The notes under the pieces: generated by a model
Told to the model about the DNA's origin: nothing
Database searches by the model: none
Seen by the model: only the letters and a program-made list of their open reading frames with translations
Shown here: piece by piece, positions 49,981 to 59,935 of the stretch
How positions within the stretch are numbered: the first letter of the stretch is position 1
Layout of the letters: each line of letters opens with the position of its first letter
Made by a program: the position numbers and the translations under genes
Assembly (NCBI GenBank): GCA_013398955.1
Contig: VWPU01004541.1
Location: 47,456 to 111,455 of the forward strand
Length of the DNA stretch: 64,000 bases
Origin: Callaeas wilsoni
Lineage: Eukaryota; Chordata; Aves; Passeriformes; Callaeidae
Direction: 5' to 3'

Positions 49981-51106
49981 GTCTTTAACAGAGAAATCAG
50001 GTAAAACCACTCTCAATAGTCGCTTTCATCACCCACATCCAAAGGAAACTGACTACACTTGCGCCTATTTCCATATTTGCCACCACTAACAAAACCTCTC
50101 TACCAGAAAAATCCCTGTTTACTACTTTCCTGTTAGACGATGTCATTTGTCCCTCTCACCAAAGTTAGGGCACTCCGGGCTCTGTCGCCCCGAGTAATAC
50201 ACCTTCCGAAATCCTGCACACTCGCGCAGATAAAAAGCGAGATCAGGTGAATTTGACTGCTTCGAGCCATCGACACCGACAAAGCCGAGAGCGGCTCAGA
50301 CAACTTCAGCCAAAAGGATCCAAATGCTACAAAGTTGTCTTCATTTTCACAGCTAGAGGGTAGCGATTCCCACTGTTTTTAGCGTAGATAAGCTACAGAG
50401 GAGCAACAGGCTGAGAATCCGCAGGGGTTGCTCTGGTCCCACAAAGCTGTCCAGGTCTCCCCTGTGTGCAATACTCAGATTTTGTGGGAGCAGAGTTCTC
50501 ACCGGCCACATCAAGGCTCACATTTCGGTCTGGGCAAACCTCTCGCCTAAGCACAAGTACACGAGACTTTTACGAAGCTCGGATCTTGAAAGGAGAGGTT
50601 GACACCGCAAGTATGCCTTATTCTGAACCTTTGATGTGCAGAGAGAAAGCCAACGCCATCTACACGCACTAATTCTGCCTCATACTAATAGAAGGAGCAG
50701 AATATGTTCAAACCAGGGTGGGATCCACTCTCCAAACGTGTTTCTCCCTCAACGGAGCTTAGTTCCACGTTTTCTAATTTGTATTTTCAAATCCACAAAA
50801 CCCGTGCTTTTCTGAGAGTCCGCAGATAAGTTTATATGAATATTTATTGATTTATTTCCTAAACTCAGCAGGGGAGCGGCAAATAAATTTAGTGCTTTCT
50901 TTAAATAATTCCCTTTCTACGAGGCAAGATGTCATTCGAAACTTTTAAATAGGCATTTAATTAGCCTGTGTGTGTTGCCTCTGAACAAAACCCTGCTGGG
51001 AGCCTTTGGAGCGCTGTATTCCAAAGAGGCGGTCAATATGCAAAATTGATGACTACACTTTCTTTGTGGCGGGGCCATTGTGCCCCGGTTGCTTATGAAG
51101 TCTAAT

Positions 51107-51135
51107 CCAATCATAAATTGCAGCCCCGGACCAAT
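51107..51135 (+). promoter_or_regulatory. DBX1: Two CCAAT boxes
   Basis: CCAAT at 51107-51111 and again at 51131-51135, 24 bases apart and 105-133 bases upstream of the TATA box. Paired CCAAT boxes are typical NF-Y sites. Confidence 0.6.
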
Positions 51136-51239
51136 GGAGAAGCCGGGAGCTCGCCCTGAATGAAGCTCAAGTGGAGAACTTTGTTGAACCCCATTGTTGG
51201 GGCTGTCACTTTTGAAAGAGCCTCAGCGGGGCTGACCAC

Positions 51240-51246
51240 TATAAAA
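51240..51246 (+). promoter_or_regulatory. DBX1: TATA box of DBX1
   Basis: TATAAAA lies about 157 bases before the start codon. Transcription would begin around 51268-51275, leaving a leader of about 125 bases. Confidence 0.65.
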
Positions 51247-51270
51247 CCCATGGTCCAGGAGGAAGGGGCA

Positions 51271-51396
51271 GAGAGAACTCCGCCAGACTCGCTGGCTGGA
51301 TCTTTACCAACCCAGGTTTGCAAAGCAGACAACAAAAGCAAACAAACAAACAAGCAGGCGAGCGGCCCCAGCCCGGCTCCGCGGACGGCCCCTGCG
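51271..51396 (+). other. DBX1: DBX1 5' untranslated leader (predicted)
   Basis: The segment from the expected cap site to the first ATG contains no upstream ATG. A (CAAA)n-like run occurs at about 51330-51355. The leader happens to be open in frame with DBX1, but nothing suggests it is translated. Confidence 0.55.
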
Positions 51397-51748
51397 ATGA
51401 TGTTCCCCAGCCTCATCGCCCCTCCAGCCGTGTACCCAAGCCTCCTCCGGCCGACCCCCACCCTCACCTTGCCTCAGTCGCTGCAGTCGGCTTTTTCCAG
51501 CCATTCCAGCTTCCTGGTGGAAGATTTGATCCGGATCAGCAGGCCCACCAGTTACCTGCCCAGGACTGCCCCCCCGCCCAGCATGTCCCCCCCAACTTCG
51601 GCGGCCAGGACGGACTCGGGGACACCGGAGCTCCCCAGCTCCACCGCCGCCGGCTCTAGGAGGATCTGTTCGCCACAGACTTCCAGTAGCGACTCCACTT
51701 TCCTGAAGTTTGGAGTCAACGCCATCCTCTCCTCCACGCCCCGAGCCG
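51397..51748 (+). CDS. DBX1: DBX1 coding exon 1
   Basis: This exon encodes residues 1-117 plus the first base of codon 118. It carries the conserved LRPTPTLTLPQSLQSAFS block, the eh1-like motif and the TFLKFGVNAILS block. The donor is GTAAGC at 51749 (phase 1 intron). The serine/threonine/proline-rich middle (about residues 58-103) is the least conserved part of the protein in this family. Confidence 0.95.
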
Positions 51749-54700
51749 GTAAGCGGGGGACACCCGAGCTCGCCGCCGGCCGCGGCTCCGGGCGCTGGGG
51801 ACACACCGCCCGCAGGAGGGGTCGACGGGCGAGGGGCAGCGCAGGGAGCCGGCTTAGGGAAGGGAGGGAGGACCCAGTCCCGAGCCGCAGAGCCCTCCGG
51901 CATCGCTCGTATTTCAAGGGCGAGGGGCAGCGCTACCGGCGGCCGGTCCCGCTCCTCCGCAGGACGGACGGGAGGAGCAGGCGGAGGGAGGGGTCCCAGA
52001 GACGAGGGGTTCCCCGGCCGTGTCTTCTGGCTGACCCTGTCCTCACGAGTGCCGTTTTGCTGGCAAAACCAGCCAAAGTGCCACTTTTCCTCCGCCGTTC
52101 CGAGTTCAGTCTGGCTCTTTTATTTTTTCTAAAAGTACCACAGCGTTGGTCTCCAGACCAAGCGACAGAACCCAGCCTTGCCGTCGGTCGAGTGCAACCG
52201 GCGTTTTACCGTCCGTTTAATTCGATTTTATTTATTTACTAGAAACCTCCCCTGCGTTGCTTCAGGGCGTCCCGCCAAAGACTTTCTCCTTTCCGTACTT
52301 TGAAGGATCCTTTCAGCCCTTTCTCAGATCTTCCTATTTCCCAGGTAGGTGTTTAAAAGTGTCCCCGTGTGCGGGCGGGCCCCTGTGCCGGCACGGCCCG
52401 CGGTCTGTCCGTCCCTCCGTTCCCCCCGGCGGGGTTATGCCGCAGTTCAGAGGTTGGAGGGAGTACAACATTCAAGCATCAGTCGCGCCAATTTGCTGCC
52501 CGATTTAGCACAGGCAGTGACTGCCTGACATTCCCTGCCCGCTCCCCCCGCTGATCCGCAAATTAGCCGGGATTGTCACGGTCCCGAGGCGAGGCGGGTC
52601 GCCCCCCCTCCCTCTCCCTCCCTCTCTCCTTCCTTCCCTCCCTCGCGGCCGTCGCTCATGTTTCAGCACCACGAGGAGCGGTCAGCTCCCGCCGCCGCCC
52701 GCGCTCCGCGGCCGCGCAGGACGGGCGGGAGGGATGGAGGGAGGGAGGGATGGAGGGAGGGAGGGAAGGGGGAGGGAGCCTGGAGCCTGTGGGTGTCCCC
52801 CAAACCTTTCCGCCCCGGGAGGATCCAGCGTGCTGCAGGAGCGGCGTGACTGCCCTTCTCCACCTCCGCCGCGTCCTTACCCTCCGCTCCATCACCTCGG
52901 CCGCCTCCTAACCCTTCCGTCCTCCACCTTCCCGGTTACACCGTCAAACAACACGGTAAAGGCGAGAAAGCAGGCCACGGAGGTGTGAGTCTGTGAGTCT
53001 TACAGCACTGAAGTATTATGATGTTGAGAGAACAATTAAAAAAAAAAAAAAAACAACCCGAAATCTAATTACACAAACAAGCTATTAATTTAAAAAGAAA
53101 ACAGGGAAAGGGAGAGAGTAAAAAAAAATAACCCAGGCTCTTCTATTCATCCTCTGGATAATGGAATTTGCTTCCTTTCTCCAGCATGTGAATAGCCTAA
53201 CAAAAACAACTTGAGCTTTATAAATAGCTTTTCATGTCCATTTAATGAAAATGATTTGGGGAAAGAGACGATTGTGCCATCAGTATTCTCCCGAGGAGCC
53301 TGGCATGCCGTTGTGTTTAGTTTGAAAGTGTAAATCTCTTTTGTTCCAATAATATATGGCGTTAGCTGCTTGTCCTCAGTCTTTTTCTGTTAGTTCATTA
53401 CTACACAATTACCATTCACGCTTCATTAGCATCTCTGTCTCTCTTGGGGAGGTTCCCCCCCTCCTTTTTTTTTTTTTTTTTTTAAGGCGAAACTCTGCCC
53501 TTTTTTATCATACTAATGCCATTGGGAACCAGGCAGTGTGCTAATTAGCTGCTACTTTTCATGTCTTCGAATTGAATTCTCCAACTTTGGAGCGGGGGGG
53601 AGGGAGAGAGAAGAGATTATTATAAAAAGATGAATACTGATTGATCAAAACTGCATCTGAAGAGGAGCGGTTTTGTTCTGAATCAGAAAAGTCCTCATTT
53701 TCATCTCGAGCATAATAAAGCATCTGAAATGATAAAAGCATCTGAAAAAAAAAATCAAATGCTTCTGAGTGGGAGGGAGAGCTTTTTTATTATACCTCTA
53801 TCTTAGCCGGTACGCCTCGCTTTGCCTTTTCAGGCCGGAGACCTTTGAATCTCCCAACAAAACCGGCCACCACTGACCCATTTTCCACATTTGAGTTGAT
53901 AGATCTAATCCCGCCGATCGCTGCCTGAAAGGGGGGGCGGTTGGTTAAGCCTCAAGCTCCTTTTCACGGCGCCAGGTTGATGAGTGCCCGCCCGAAGGGC
54001 AGGGAGGGATGGTGGGGGCCGGTCCCGCTCTGCTCAGTGCTGCGTGTCCCTCCCACAGCTGCCTCGGCCGTGGTCCCCATCCCTGGCACCTTCTCCTGGC
54101 CGCTGGCTGCCCGGGGCAAGCCCCGCCGGGGGATGCTGCGCCGTGCCGTCTTCTCCGACGTGCAGCGCAAGGCGCTGGAGAAGATGTTCCAGAAGCAGAA
54201 GTACATCAGCAAACCCGACAGGAAGAAGCTGGCAGCCAAGCTGGGCCTCAAGGACTCACAGGTGAGAGGGGCAACCACGTGAGGGGAGGGCAGAGGGTTT
54301 GTGGGGAGTCGAGATCCCCCACTCCCAGGGCCAGCTTGAGAGAAGCAGGGGAGAAGGGGATGGGAGCTGGGAGAACACCCAAAGCAAGTTACAGGCAATC
54401 AACTGAGCCAAAAATGGCACGACTCCCAGCTGGGTGAGGAGGACCTCAGCCTTATTGCCCCCGAGCTCTCTCCTAGGGTCCTCCAAGGATCAGATTCTGT
54501 GGTTCCTGTTAGCTGTAGCGTGGGTATGTGCAGGGTTTTGAGAGTGCAGCCAAAACATGTTTTCTGGTCCCTCTTTTACTGAACCATTTCACTTCATTTT
54601 TGCTTTGTCCCCTAGGTGAAGATCTGGTTCCAGAACAGGAGGATGAAATGGAGAAACTCCAAAGAAAGAGAACTCCTCTCTTCTGGTGGCTGCAGAGAAC

Positions 54701-54987
54701 AGACCCTACCCACCAAGTTCAACCCTCACCCAGACCTCAGTGATGTGGGCAAGAAATGTTCAGGGGAGGAGGAGGAGGAAGTTCCCCCCATGTGCCCGCC
54801 CAGCCCCCGGCATCCCCTAACCTACCACCAGTCCCCAGAACATCTGCACCTGAGGGACAGACTGGACTCCCAGATGTCTCCTTCTCCATCCCATTCTAGC
54901 AGCCCCAGCAAACCTTCAGACTTCTCAGACTCAGAGGAAGAGGATGATGAAGGAGAAGAAGAAGAGGAGGAGATAACAGTCTCTTAG
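51397..54987 (+). CDS. DBX1: DBX1, developing brain homeobox 1 (four exons)
   Basis: The coding sequence joins 51397-51748, 52243-52344, 54059-54261 and 54616-54987 and gives 342 aa, about the length I recall for mammalian DBX1 (343). It starts at tandem ATGs (MMFPSL) with G at -3. Residues 39-47 (FLVEDLIRI) form an eh1-like Groucho-binding motif. Residues 176-235 form the homeodomain with F183, W223, F224, Q225, N226 and R228 in the expected helix-1 and helix-3 positions (WFQNRRMKWR). The tail ends in an acidic stretch and EITVS. The repression motif, homeodomain and tail match DBX1 and exclude DBX2 and other families. DBX1 is a nuclear DNA-binding repressor that defines p0 progenitors in the neural tube, giving V0 interneurons and preBötzinger respiratory neurons. 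No frameshift, missing residue or premature stop was seen. Confidence 0.97.
51749..52242 (+). other. DBX1: DBX1 intron 1 (494 bp)
   Basis: GT...AG intron, phase 1. The first half is GC-rich and the second AT-rich, ending in TTTATTTACTAG before exon 2. Open frames reading through it are artefacts. Confidence 0.93.
52243..52344 (+). CDS. DBX1: DBX1 coding exon 2
   Basis: This 102-base exon completes codon 118 (E) and encodes ETSPALLQGVPPKTFSFPYF and the following EGSFQPF...SSYFP, a block characteristic of DBX1 just ahead of the homeodomain. Acceptor TTTACTAG, donor GTAGGT at 52345, phase 1 at both ends. Confidence 0.95.
52602..52780. repeat. DBX1: Facing CCCTCC and GGGAGG low-complexity tracts in intron 2
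   Basis: A pyrimidine tract of CCCTCC/CTTCC units (52602-52644) is followed about 80 bases later by a purine tract of GGGAGGGATGG units (52725-52780). The two are largely complementary, and the purine tract has many GGG runs on the sense strand. Confidence 0.8.
53140..53460. promoter_or_regulatory. DBX1: Candidate intronic enhancer of DBX1
   Basis: Complex AT-rich sequence with ATAAATAGC, CCATTTAATGAAAATG, TAGTTCATTACTACACAATT and CTTCATTAGC lies inside an otherwise GC-rich intron and has no coding potential. Multiple ATTA cores suggest homeodomain input. Inference only. Confidence 0.3.
54059..54261 (+). CDS. DBX1: DBX1 coding exon 3 (homeodomain N-terminal part)
   Basis: This 203-base exon completes codon 152 and encodes residues 153-219: the VVPIPGTFSWPLAARGKPRR linker and homeodomain positions 1-44, through KLGLKDSQ. 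Acceptor CTCCCACAG; donor GTGAGA at 54262, phase 0. Confidence 0.97.
54262..54615 (+). other. DBX1: DBX1 intron 3 (354 bp)
   Basis: Phase 0 intron splitting the homeodomain between positions 44 and 45, just before the VKIWFQNRR recognition helix. An intron at this position is common in homeobox genes. Donor GTGAGA, acceptor TTTGTCCCCTAG. Confidence 0.95.
54616..54987 (+). CDS. DBX1: DBX1 coding exon 4 (recognition helix and C terminus)
   Basis: This exon encodes residues 220-342 and stop TAG (54985-54987). It starts with VKIWFQNRRMKWRNSKERE, continues with LLSSGGCREQTLPTKFNPHP, and ends in a serine/proline-rich stretch, the DFSDSEEE block and an acidic run before EITVS. The acidic run is encoded by a GAA/GAG/GAT purine-rich stretch (about 54938-54972) that may vary in length. 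Confidence 0.97.
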   Translation: MKIWFQNRRMKWRNSKERELLSSGGCREQTLPTKFNPHPDLSDVGKKCSGEEEEEVPPMCPPSPRHPLTYHQSPEHLHLRDRLDSQMSPSPSHSSSPSKPSDFSDSEEEDDEGEEEEEEITVS

Positions 54988-55034
54988 ATCACGTGCCTGC
55001 CCCTACCATCACATGAGGACACTGCAAAGATGTA

Positions 55035-55040
55035 AATAAA
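55035..55040 (+). terminator. DBX1: Proximal poly(A) signal of DBX1
   Basis: AATAAA 48 bases after the stop codon. It overlaps TGTAAATA (55031-55038), a perfect Pumilio response element. Downstream sequence is only moderately GT-rich. Confidence 0.5.
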
Positions 55041-56042
55041 CCAGAGTGCTATAAATTGAAGAGGTGCTGTCCCACCCCAATGTCCACACACTTCTTCAGT
55101 GCAGGTTCTTTATCACGATACCTGCAAGACTTCCTTCTCACTGGTATTCCTCAGTCGTTGCCCTGTGTGGAGGTTTCGTGCTCATTATATCTGCCCAGCT
55201 TTTCATAAATCTCTCTGCTTAGCAATCAATATTTGTTCAATTAGCTACCTTCTCCCAAAAAACAGACAACAGGCAGCTACTGGCTCTACAGCAGGGAGGA
55301 AAGGGAAACTGCTGTGTAGGAAAGGAAACTTCTTCTCCCAGATAAAAAAAAATCATCAAAAAATTTAATATAGATGGCATGACCATTTTTATTACCTTTC
55401 AAGTGAATTTCCAGCTCCTATATTACTTCAGCTGCTACTGAAGACTTGACTGATCTAGCAACCCTTTCCTCCAAAATAAATAACCTTGAGGGACACAGGC
55501 CAAGCTCTGCCTTCCTCCTCACCCCAAATAGCACCATGCTTGTGCAGCAGGTCCATTGAAATCCCTGGAATGACTTTGAAGGTGTAACGCAAGATCTCCT
55601 GTGTAGTGGAGATCTTATATATTTATGATTTTCATTTTAATTTATTCATCAATATTGTGTTCAAAGCACTGTCTAACCCACCTTCTTGCCTACAATTTTG
55701 TGCTTATTTTCCACTTTGCTTCTGCTATCCATGGTGTGGACAGAGGAAAGTGGATACACCTCTTTGATTTTGAACAGAACTTCGCTGTCTTTGCACAGCT
55801 TATATGAACTGTACACTATTTTGTACACTTACTCTGTATGGGTGTTTTATACCAAGGTTATTGTCAATGAATATAACAATGGATCAGCAATGCTTCTCTC
55901 TTTTTTTTTAATTAAATGACAGCTAAACTACAGGTGAATACAACTGTTTAATTGTGTAACTTATAAAGAAACACTTTTATTTTGTATCTTACCGTGTACA
56001 GACTTTAAATATGTGTATATATATGAAAGTGGATAATTGTCA

Positions 56043-56048
56043 AATAAA
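56043..56048 (+). terminator. DBX1: Distal poly(A) signal of DBX1
   Basis: AATAAA, followed by an A-run and then TTGATCATTC and GGTTCTAGATAACAGGTTGT, a GT-containing downstream region. It marks the probable end of the long DBX1 transcript near 56065. Confidence 0.6.
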
Positions 56049-56065
56049 AAAAAAAGGTAGATTTC

Positions 56066-56649
56066 CAAATTTGATCATTCAGTAATACTTGGTTCTAGAT
56101 AACAGGTTGTTGTAGCTTGTGTCTGGGAGAGGAAACCACCTTTTATCAACAGTGTAGTGATTCAATAAGAATTTATCAGTTTCTAATTAAGTGACTTTAC
56201 AAGAGTACCTACCTGCCTTTTCACTAGGGAGCAACTCGCCATGCATCACTGACTAAGATACCACAGTTTATAGAATGGGAGCAGGTAATCAGACCATTCT
56301 TACAGGGCAGAGAAACAGAATGAAAGAGATAAACTTAACTCTTCAGCCTCAAGTCCAGCCGAGGATCACTACTGCAACACAGGCAAATCCATAACCACCC
56401 ACCTGCTTTTTGTTTCTACCTTTCTACTATACACCACAGGAATGTCAGTGGGCTTTGCCTTGCAAACAGGTAGCAGAGTTCTTCTGAAACAGAGATTTTG
56501 TTACGAAACTACATTTATTTTCTGCTCCGTGGTCTCTAATGCCCACCATTCATAACGCACCAAAGCAAAGGAACAAACGCAGCAGAGGTTCCCCCAGACC
56601 CAGCTCTCCCTCTCCGCTCCACTGCCACAGCCACAAGGGAAGGTGTGAT
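56066..56649. other. Intergenic DNA downstream of DBX1
   Basis: No gene, RNA or recognised repeat was seen. It contains the start of the DBX1-to-NAV2 spacer. Confidence 0.55.
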
Positions 56650-56835
56650 AGGAAGAAGAGAGATTATATTTGGAAAGGACCTACAAAAATCATCTAGATC
56701 AACTTCAGGGCTGGCCAAAAATTAAAGGTGTTATTTAACAGCATTGTCTGAAAGCCTCCTGAACACTACCAGGCACAAGGCATGATTACCTCCTGCTAGA
56801 AAGGCTGTTCCAGGTCTTTAACCCCTTCCCAATTA
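56650..56835 (-). mobile_element. Diverged CR1 fragment, antisense
   Basis: 'tttggaaaggacctacaaaaatcatctagatcaac', 'ctgaacactaccaggc' and 'aaaggctgttccaggtctttaaccc' follow the order of the antisense CR1 tail. It is more diverged than the copy at 5229. Confidence 0.7.
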
Positions 56836-58439
56836 GGTAATCTTACCCATCTAAGCTGGGACACATTGTCACATTTCTCGCCTTCTACCTCTCTGGCCCC
56901 TGAAGCCATTAGCAATTGATAACATACACCTGAGATAGGTGGAATGGAAAAAGAGATGGAAAAGACACAGACAGTATTTATCCCACAAAATACAGTGAAA
57001 CAGCAAAAGGGTTTGTTTGGGTTGGGTTTGTTGCGTTGCTGTTTTGTAAAAGCCATGCACAGAAGAAAAGCTAAACAAGGAATTCATTCACTGCTTCCCA
57101 TGGGCAGGCAGGTGCTCAGCCATGCCAGGAGAGCAGGGCCCCATCACACGGAATGGTTACTTGGGAAGACAAACACCATCACTCCAAACATCCTCCTCTT
57201 CCTCTTTCTTCCCCCCACTTTATATCCTGAGCCTGATGTCACTTGGCCTGGAACATCCCTTTGGTCAGCTGGGGTCACCTGTCCTGGCTGTGTCTCCTCC
57301 CACCCTCCCACACACCCCCAACTCCCTCGCCAGTGAGGCAGAATGAAAAGCAGGGAAGGCCTTGGCTCTGTGCAAGCCCTGCTCAGCAATAACAAAAACA
57401 TCTCTGCATTATCAACATTATTATTAATAACTGTATTACTGTGCATTCAGCACAAATCCAAAATACAGCCCCCTACCAGCCACTGTGAAGAAAATTTACT
57501 CTACCCCAGCCAAAACCAGCACATCCAGTGAGCACAGGGCTATAGTTAGGTAACTTATAAAGACAGAACTAACTCAAAACACAATTTGTTTTGAAATCCA
57601 GTGGCTGCTCCGGAGACCACAGGTGCCATCACACATGCTACAACACACTAGAAAGGAACATGTCCAAAATAAGAATAGGTACTGCTTATACAAAACCCCT
57701 CCTGATTCATTGTTCAACAGAAACTGCTGATCATTCATCTTATACCCTCTGCTCTTTGCATCTCCTCTACACTAGAAAGGCTATCTAAAATAACTATTTA
57801 AGACTGCTTCTTTCAGCATGAGGGCTATTACATCTTATACTACTAGACAAATAACTGTAATAAAGGAAAAATAACATGGAATTGCCATTTAACAGGAAAA
57901 AATCCTTACCCAAAATGTGACATTAATCTTACTCTTTTTTCTTTTCCCCTTTCAGAGTCTTTTTTTTTTAACAGCAAAAAACCATTGTGTGACTATAAGC
58001 ACAAATATTTGAGATTCAGGGATACTTTAATATGAAATTAAAGGGCTCGTTTTTATTTACCAACAGCTGCCAGACTCTATCTGTGGCTGGAGGAAGGGGA
58101 TCTCCTTCTCCAACACTTCCCTTGTACACTCTGGACGAAGAATCCAGAGTTCACAGTTGCCATGGGATGGCTCATGTGGCACAGCTGTGCCAAGGGAAGT
58201 ACTGCAGAAGTAGCCACCCTTTTTGAGGTCTCATATCAAAGACATAAACTTATTCTCGTGCCTCAAATGTGGAGAGATTCTAGTCAGATTAGGAGGATCC
58301 GGTGGCAGCTGGGTTTGTCCTGGTGTGCATGTCATTGGGAGTTCAGCTTGGGTGTATTTCTGGGATCAAAATGTTCCATAGTATGCTGTTAACAGCCAGA
58401 GCGTCAGAGGCCACCTCCATTCCCTGAAATGAGCTCAGC

Positions 58440-58457
58440 GCTCTCTCTCTCTCTCTT
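58440..58457. repeat. (CT)n microsatellite
   Basis: Eight to nine tandem CT units. Confidence 0.9.
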
Positions 58458-59082
58458 TATTTTTAATGCAGCTCTCAATACACTTTGGGAAAGGAGGAAA
58501 GGTGATAAGAAGCCTTTCCTGCCTTCATGGAGATCGCATGATTTCCATAATGACTAGCAGCATCCAGAGTTTTGTAAACTCTGGTAATCCTATGTGTAAT
58601 ACATTCCCATAACAACCCCTGCTTTAGGGTATCAAAGAGCTCTTTTTAAAGACCCAGCAGCCCAGATGTCTTGTGTGCCTTTTCTTCCTTCTCAGAGCCA
58701 GGAGGGAAATCTCTCAGACTGGGGAACGGATAAGGCAGAGAGAGGGATTTAACTCTGGTGACTGTGAGCTCAGGGCAGCAAATTCTCAACTATTTTATCC
58801 CTTAAGAAACCAGCTGTTTCAACATCTGTGCCTGCCAGCGTGAGAGAGTGGCTTTTGGACAGGGGGAGAAAGGAAATAAATCACTTTCTCAGGGAGTCCA
58901 TGCTGTTGCTGCCTGCAGAGCTGTTGGTGACAGACCTGGAGAGTGTCCCTCTGGTCCCACTCCCTAGTCCAGCGGCTTCTCGAGCAGTGGCCTGCACAAA
59001 TCGGGGAGCTGGAAGAGCTTTCCCCCAGCCACAGCCAGGCAGACAAGGCTCCTGCACAGCCCGTTACTGAGAGCACGTTGAG

Positions 59083-59154
59083 TAAAAAAATAAAATAAAA
59101 TAAAATTAAAATAAAATAAAATAAAATAAAATAAAATAAAATAAAATAAAATAA
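59083..59154. repeat. (TAAAA)n pentanucleotide microsatellite
   Basis: About 14 tandem TAAAA units with one TTAAA interruption near 59105. It is probably polymorphic. A minus-strand open frame of phenylalanine, tyrosine and isoleucine across it is an artefact. Confidence 0.95.
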
Positions 59155-59935
59155 CCTCTTTTGAAGAGCACCTGTCCTCCAGGAAAGTTTGAACATTCCA
59201 ATAACCTTAAAGAGGTTGAGCACAGGATGCAAGGCCATAGTTTCCAGAAGCAACCGGTGAAGGCTGAAGGTGATGGCAAGATATTAAACCCCAACCAGTT
59301 CTAAAACCCCATCCTACAGGAAACTAGATTGGTTTTAGGACACCCAAGTTCAGTCCTAGAAAACACTGATGGCATTTAAAAATCTTTGCCTGGGAAGTTC
59401 AGGGTAGGATTTGACACAACAGCTGTGGGCTCCGTTATTGTCTGCAGCAAGGCAGAGTCTCACTCCTGGTTGTGTTCCCTCTCCAGGCCCAGCCATCTGC
59501 CAGCGTGTGTGCATGGGCTGGGAGGAGAAGTGACCAGACTGAAGAGCAGAAAATGGATCTGTTCCCTTGATTCGCTTTTCTAGCACCTGGAACTCCCTCA
59601 CTGCTGTGCCTCAAGAGCACATGGCAGAAGTGCTCAGCAAGGGCGGGAAAGATCATCCCTTCTGCTGGCCCTTGTTATCAAGTGATCTTAATTGGACATC
59701 TCTAGGGCTCTTGTGTTTTTGAACCAAGATTGAACCTGGTATAAGTAAATAAAGTCCTTCAAGCTCCAAAAACCACATCAGCACCACTTTCCCAACACAC
59801 ATGACAAGGATTTAACACCAGGGAAGCCCAGCAGAGGTTGGCCTCACAGGAGTGCCTTTACCGGACACGTGCAAGTGCCAGGTGTGCTGCTTTTAATTTT
59901 CTCTCCCATGTAACCAGCAAAGGGCTAAAATACTT

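Larger units (their letters stand above)
50820..51270 (+). promoter_or_regulatory. DBX1: DBX1 proximal promoter region
   Basis: The block upstream of exon 1 includes AT-rich homeodomain/octamer-like text (GGCATTTAATTAGCC near 50953, CAATATGCAAAATTGATG near 51033). It also has two SOX-type cores in small inverted repeats (CCATTGTG 51075-51082 and CCATTGTT 51191-51198), two CCAAT boxes (51107-51111, 51131-51135) and a TATAAAA box (51240-51246). The order and spacing fit a classic TATA promoter firing near 51270 toward DBX1. Confidence 0.7.
52345..54058 (+). other. DBX1: DBX1 intron 2 (1,714 bp)
   Basis: GT...AG intron, phase 1. It starts CpG-rich, contains facing pyrimidine and purine tracts (52602-52644, 52725-52780), an A16 run (53038-53053), an AT-rich complex stretch at 53140-53460 that may be an intronic enhancer, and a T19 run (53465-53483). 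Its 3' end is GC-rich before acceptor TCCCTCCCACAG. Confidence 0.93.
54988..56065 (+). other. DBX1: DBX1 3' untranslated region (predicted)
   Basis: The sequence becomes AT-rich downstream of the stop, with typical 3' UTR text (TTTAAATATGTGTATATATA near 56005), up to an AATAAA at 56043-56048 next to an A-rich end. An earlier AATAAA at 55035-55040 could give a short 3' UTR of only about 70 bases. Which is used is unknown. Confidence 0.6.
56836..59935. other. Intergenic spacer, no gene seen
   Basis: Non-coding. Overlapping frames of up to 144 codons lie on opposite strands (56944-57446, 58819-59253), and part of the latter is translated from the microsatellite. Simple repeats are listed separately. 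No exon or RNA gene was recognised. Confidence 0.5.

Noticed and set aside
51160..51396. In-frame 79-codon extension upstream of the DBX1 start
   Set aside because: It contains the TATA box and lies mostly upstream of the predicted cap site. The known DBX1 N terminus starts at the MMFP at 51397.
51304..51917. Minus-strand frames of 121-199 codons across DBX1 exon 1
   Set aside because: They are antisense shadows of GC-rich exon 1 and its flanks.
58819..59294. Minus-strand frames with phenylalanine/tyrosine/isoleucine repeats
   Set aside because: Translation of the (TAAAA)n microsatellite.
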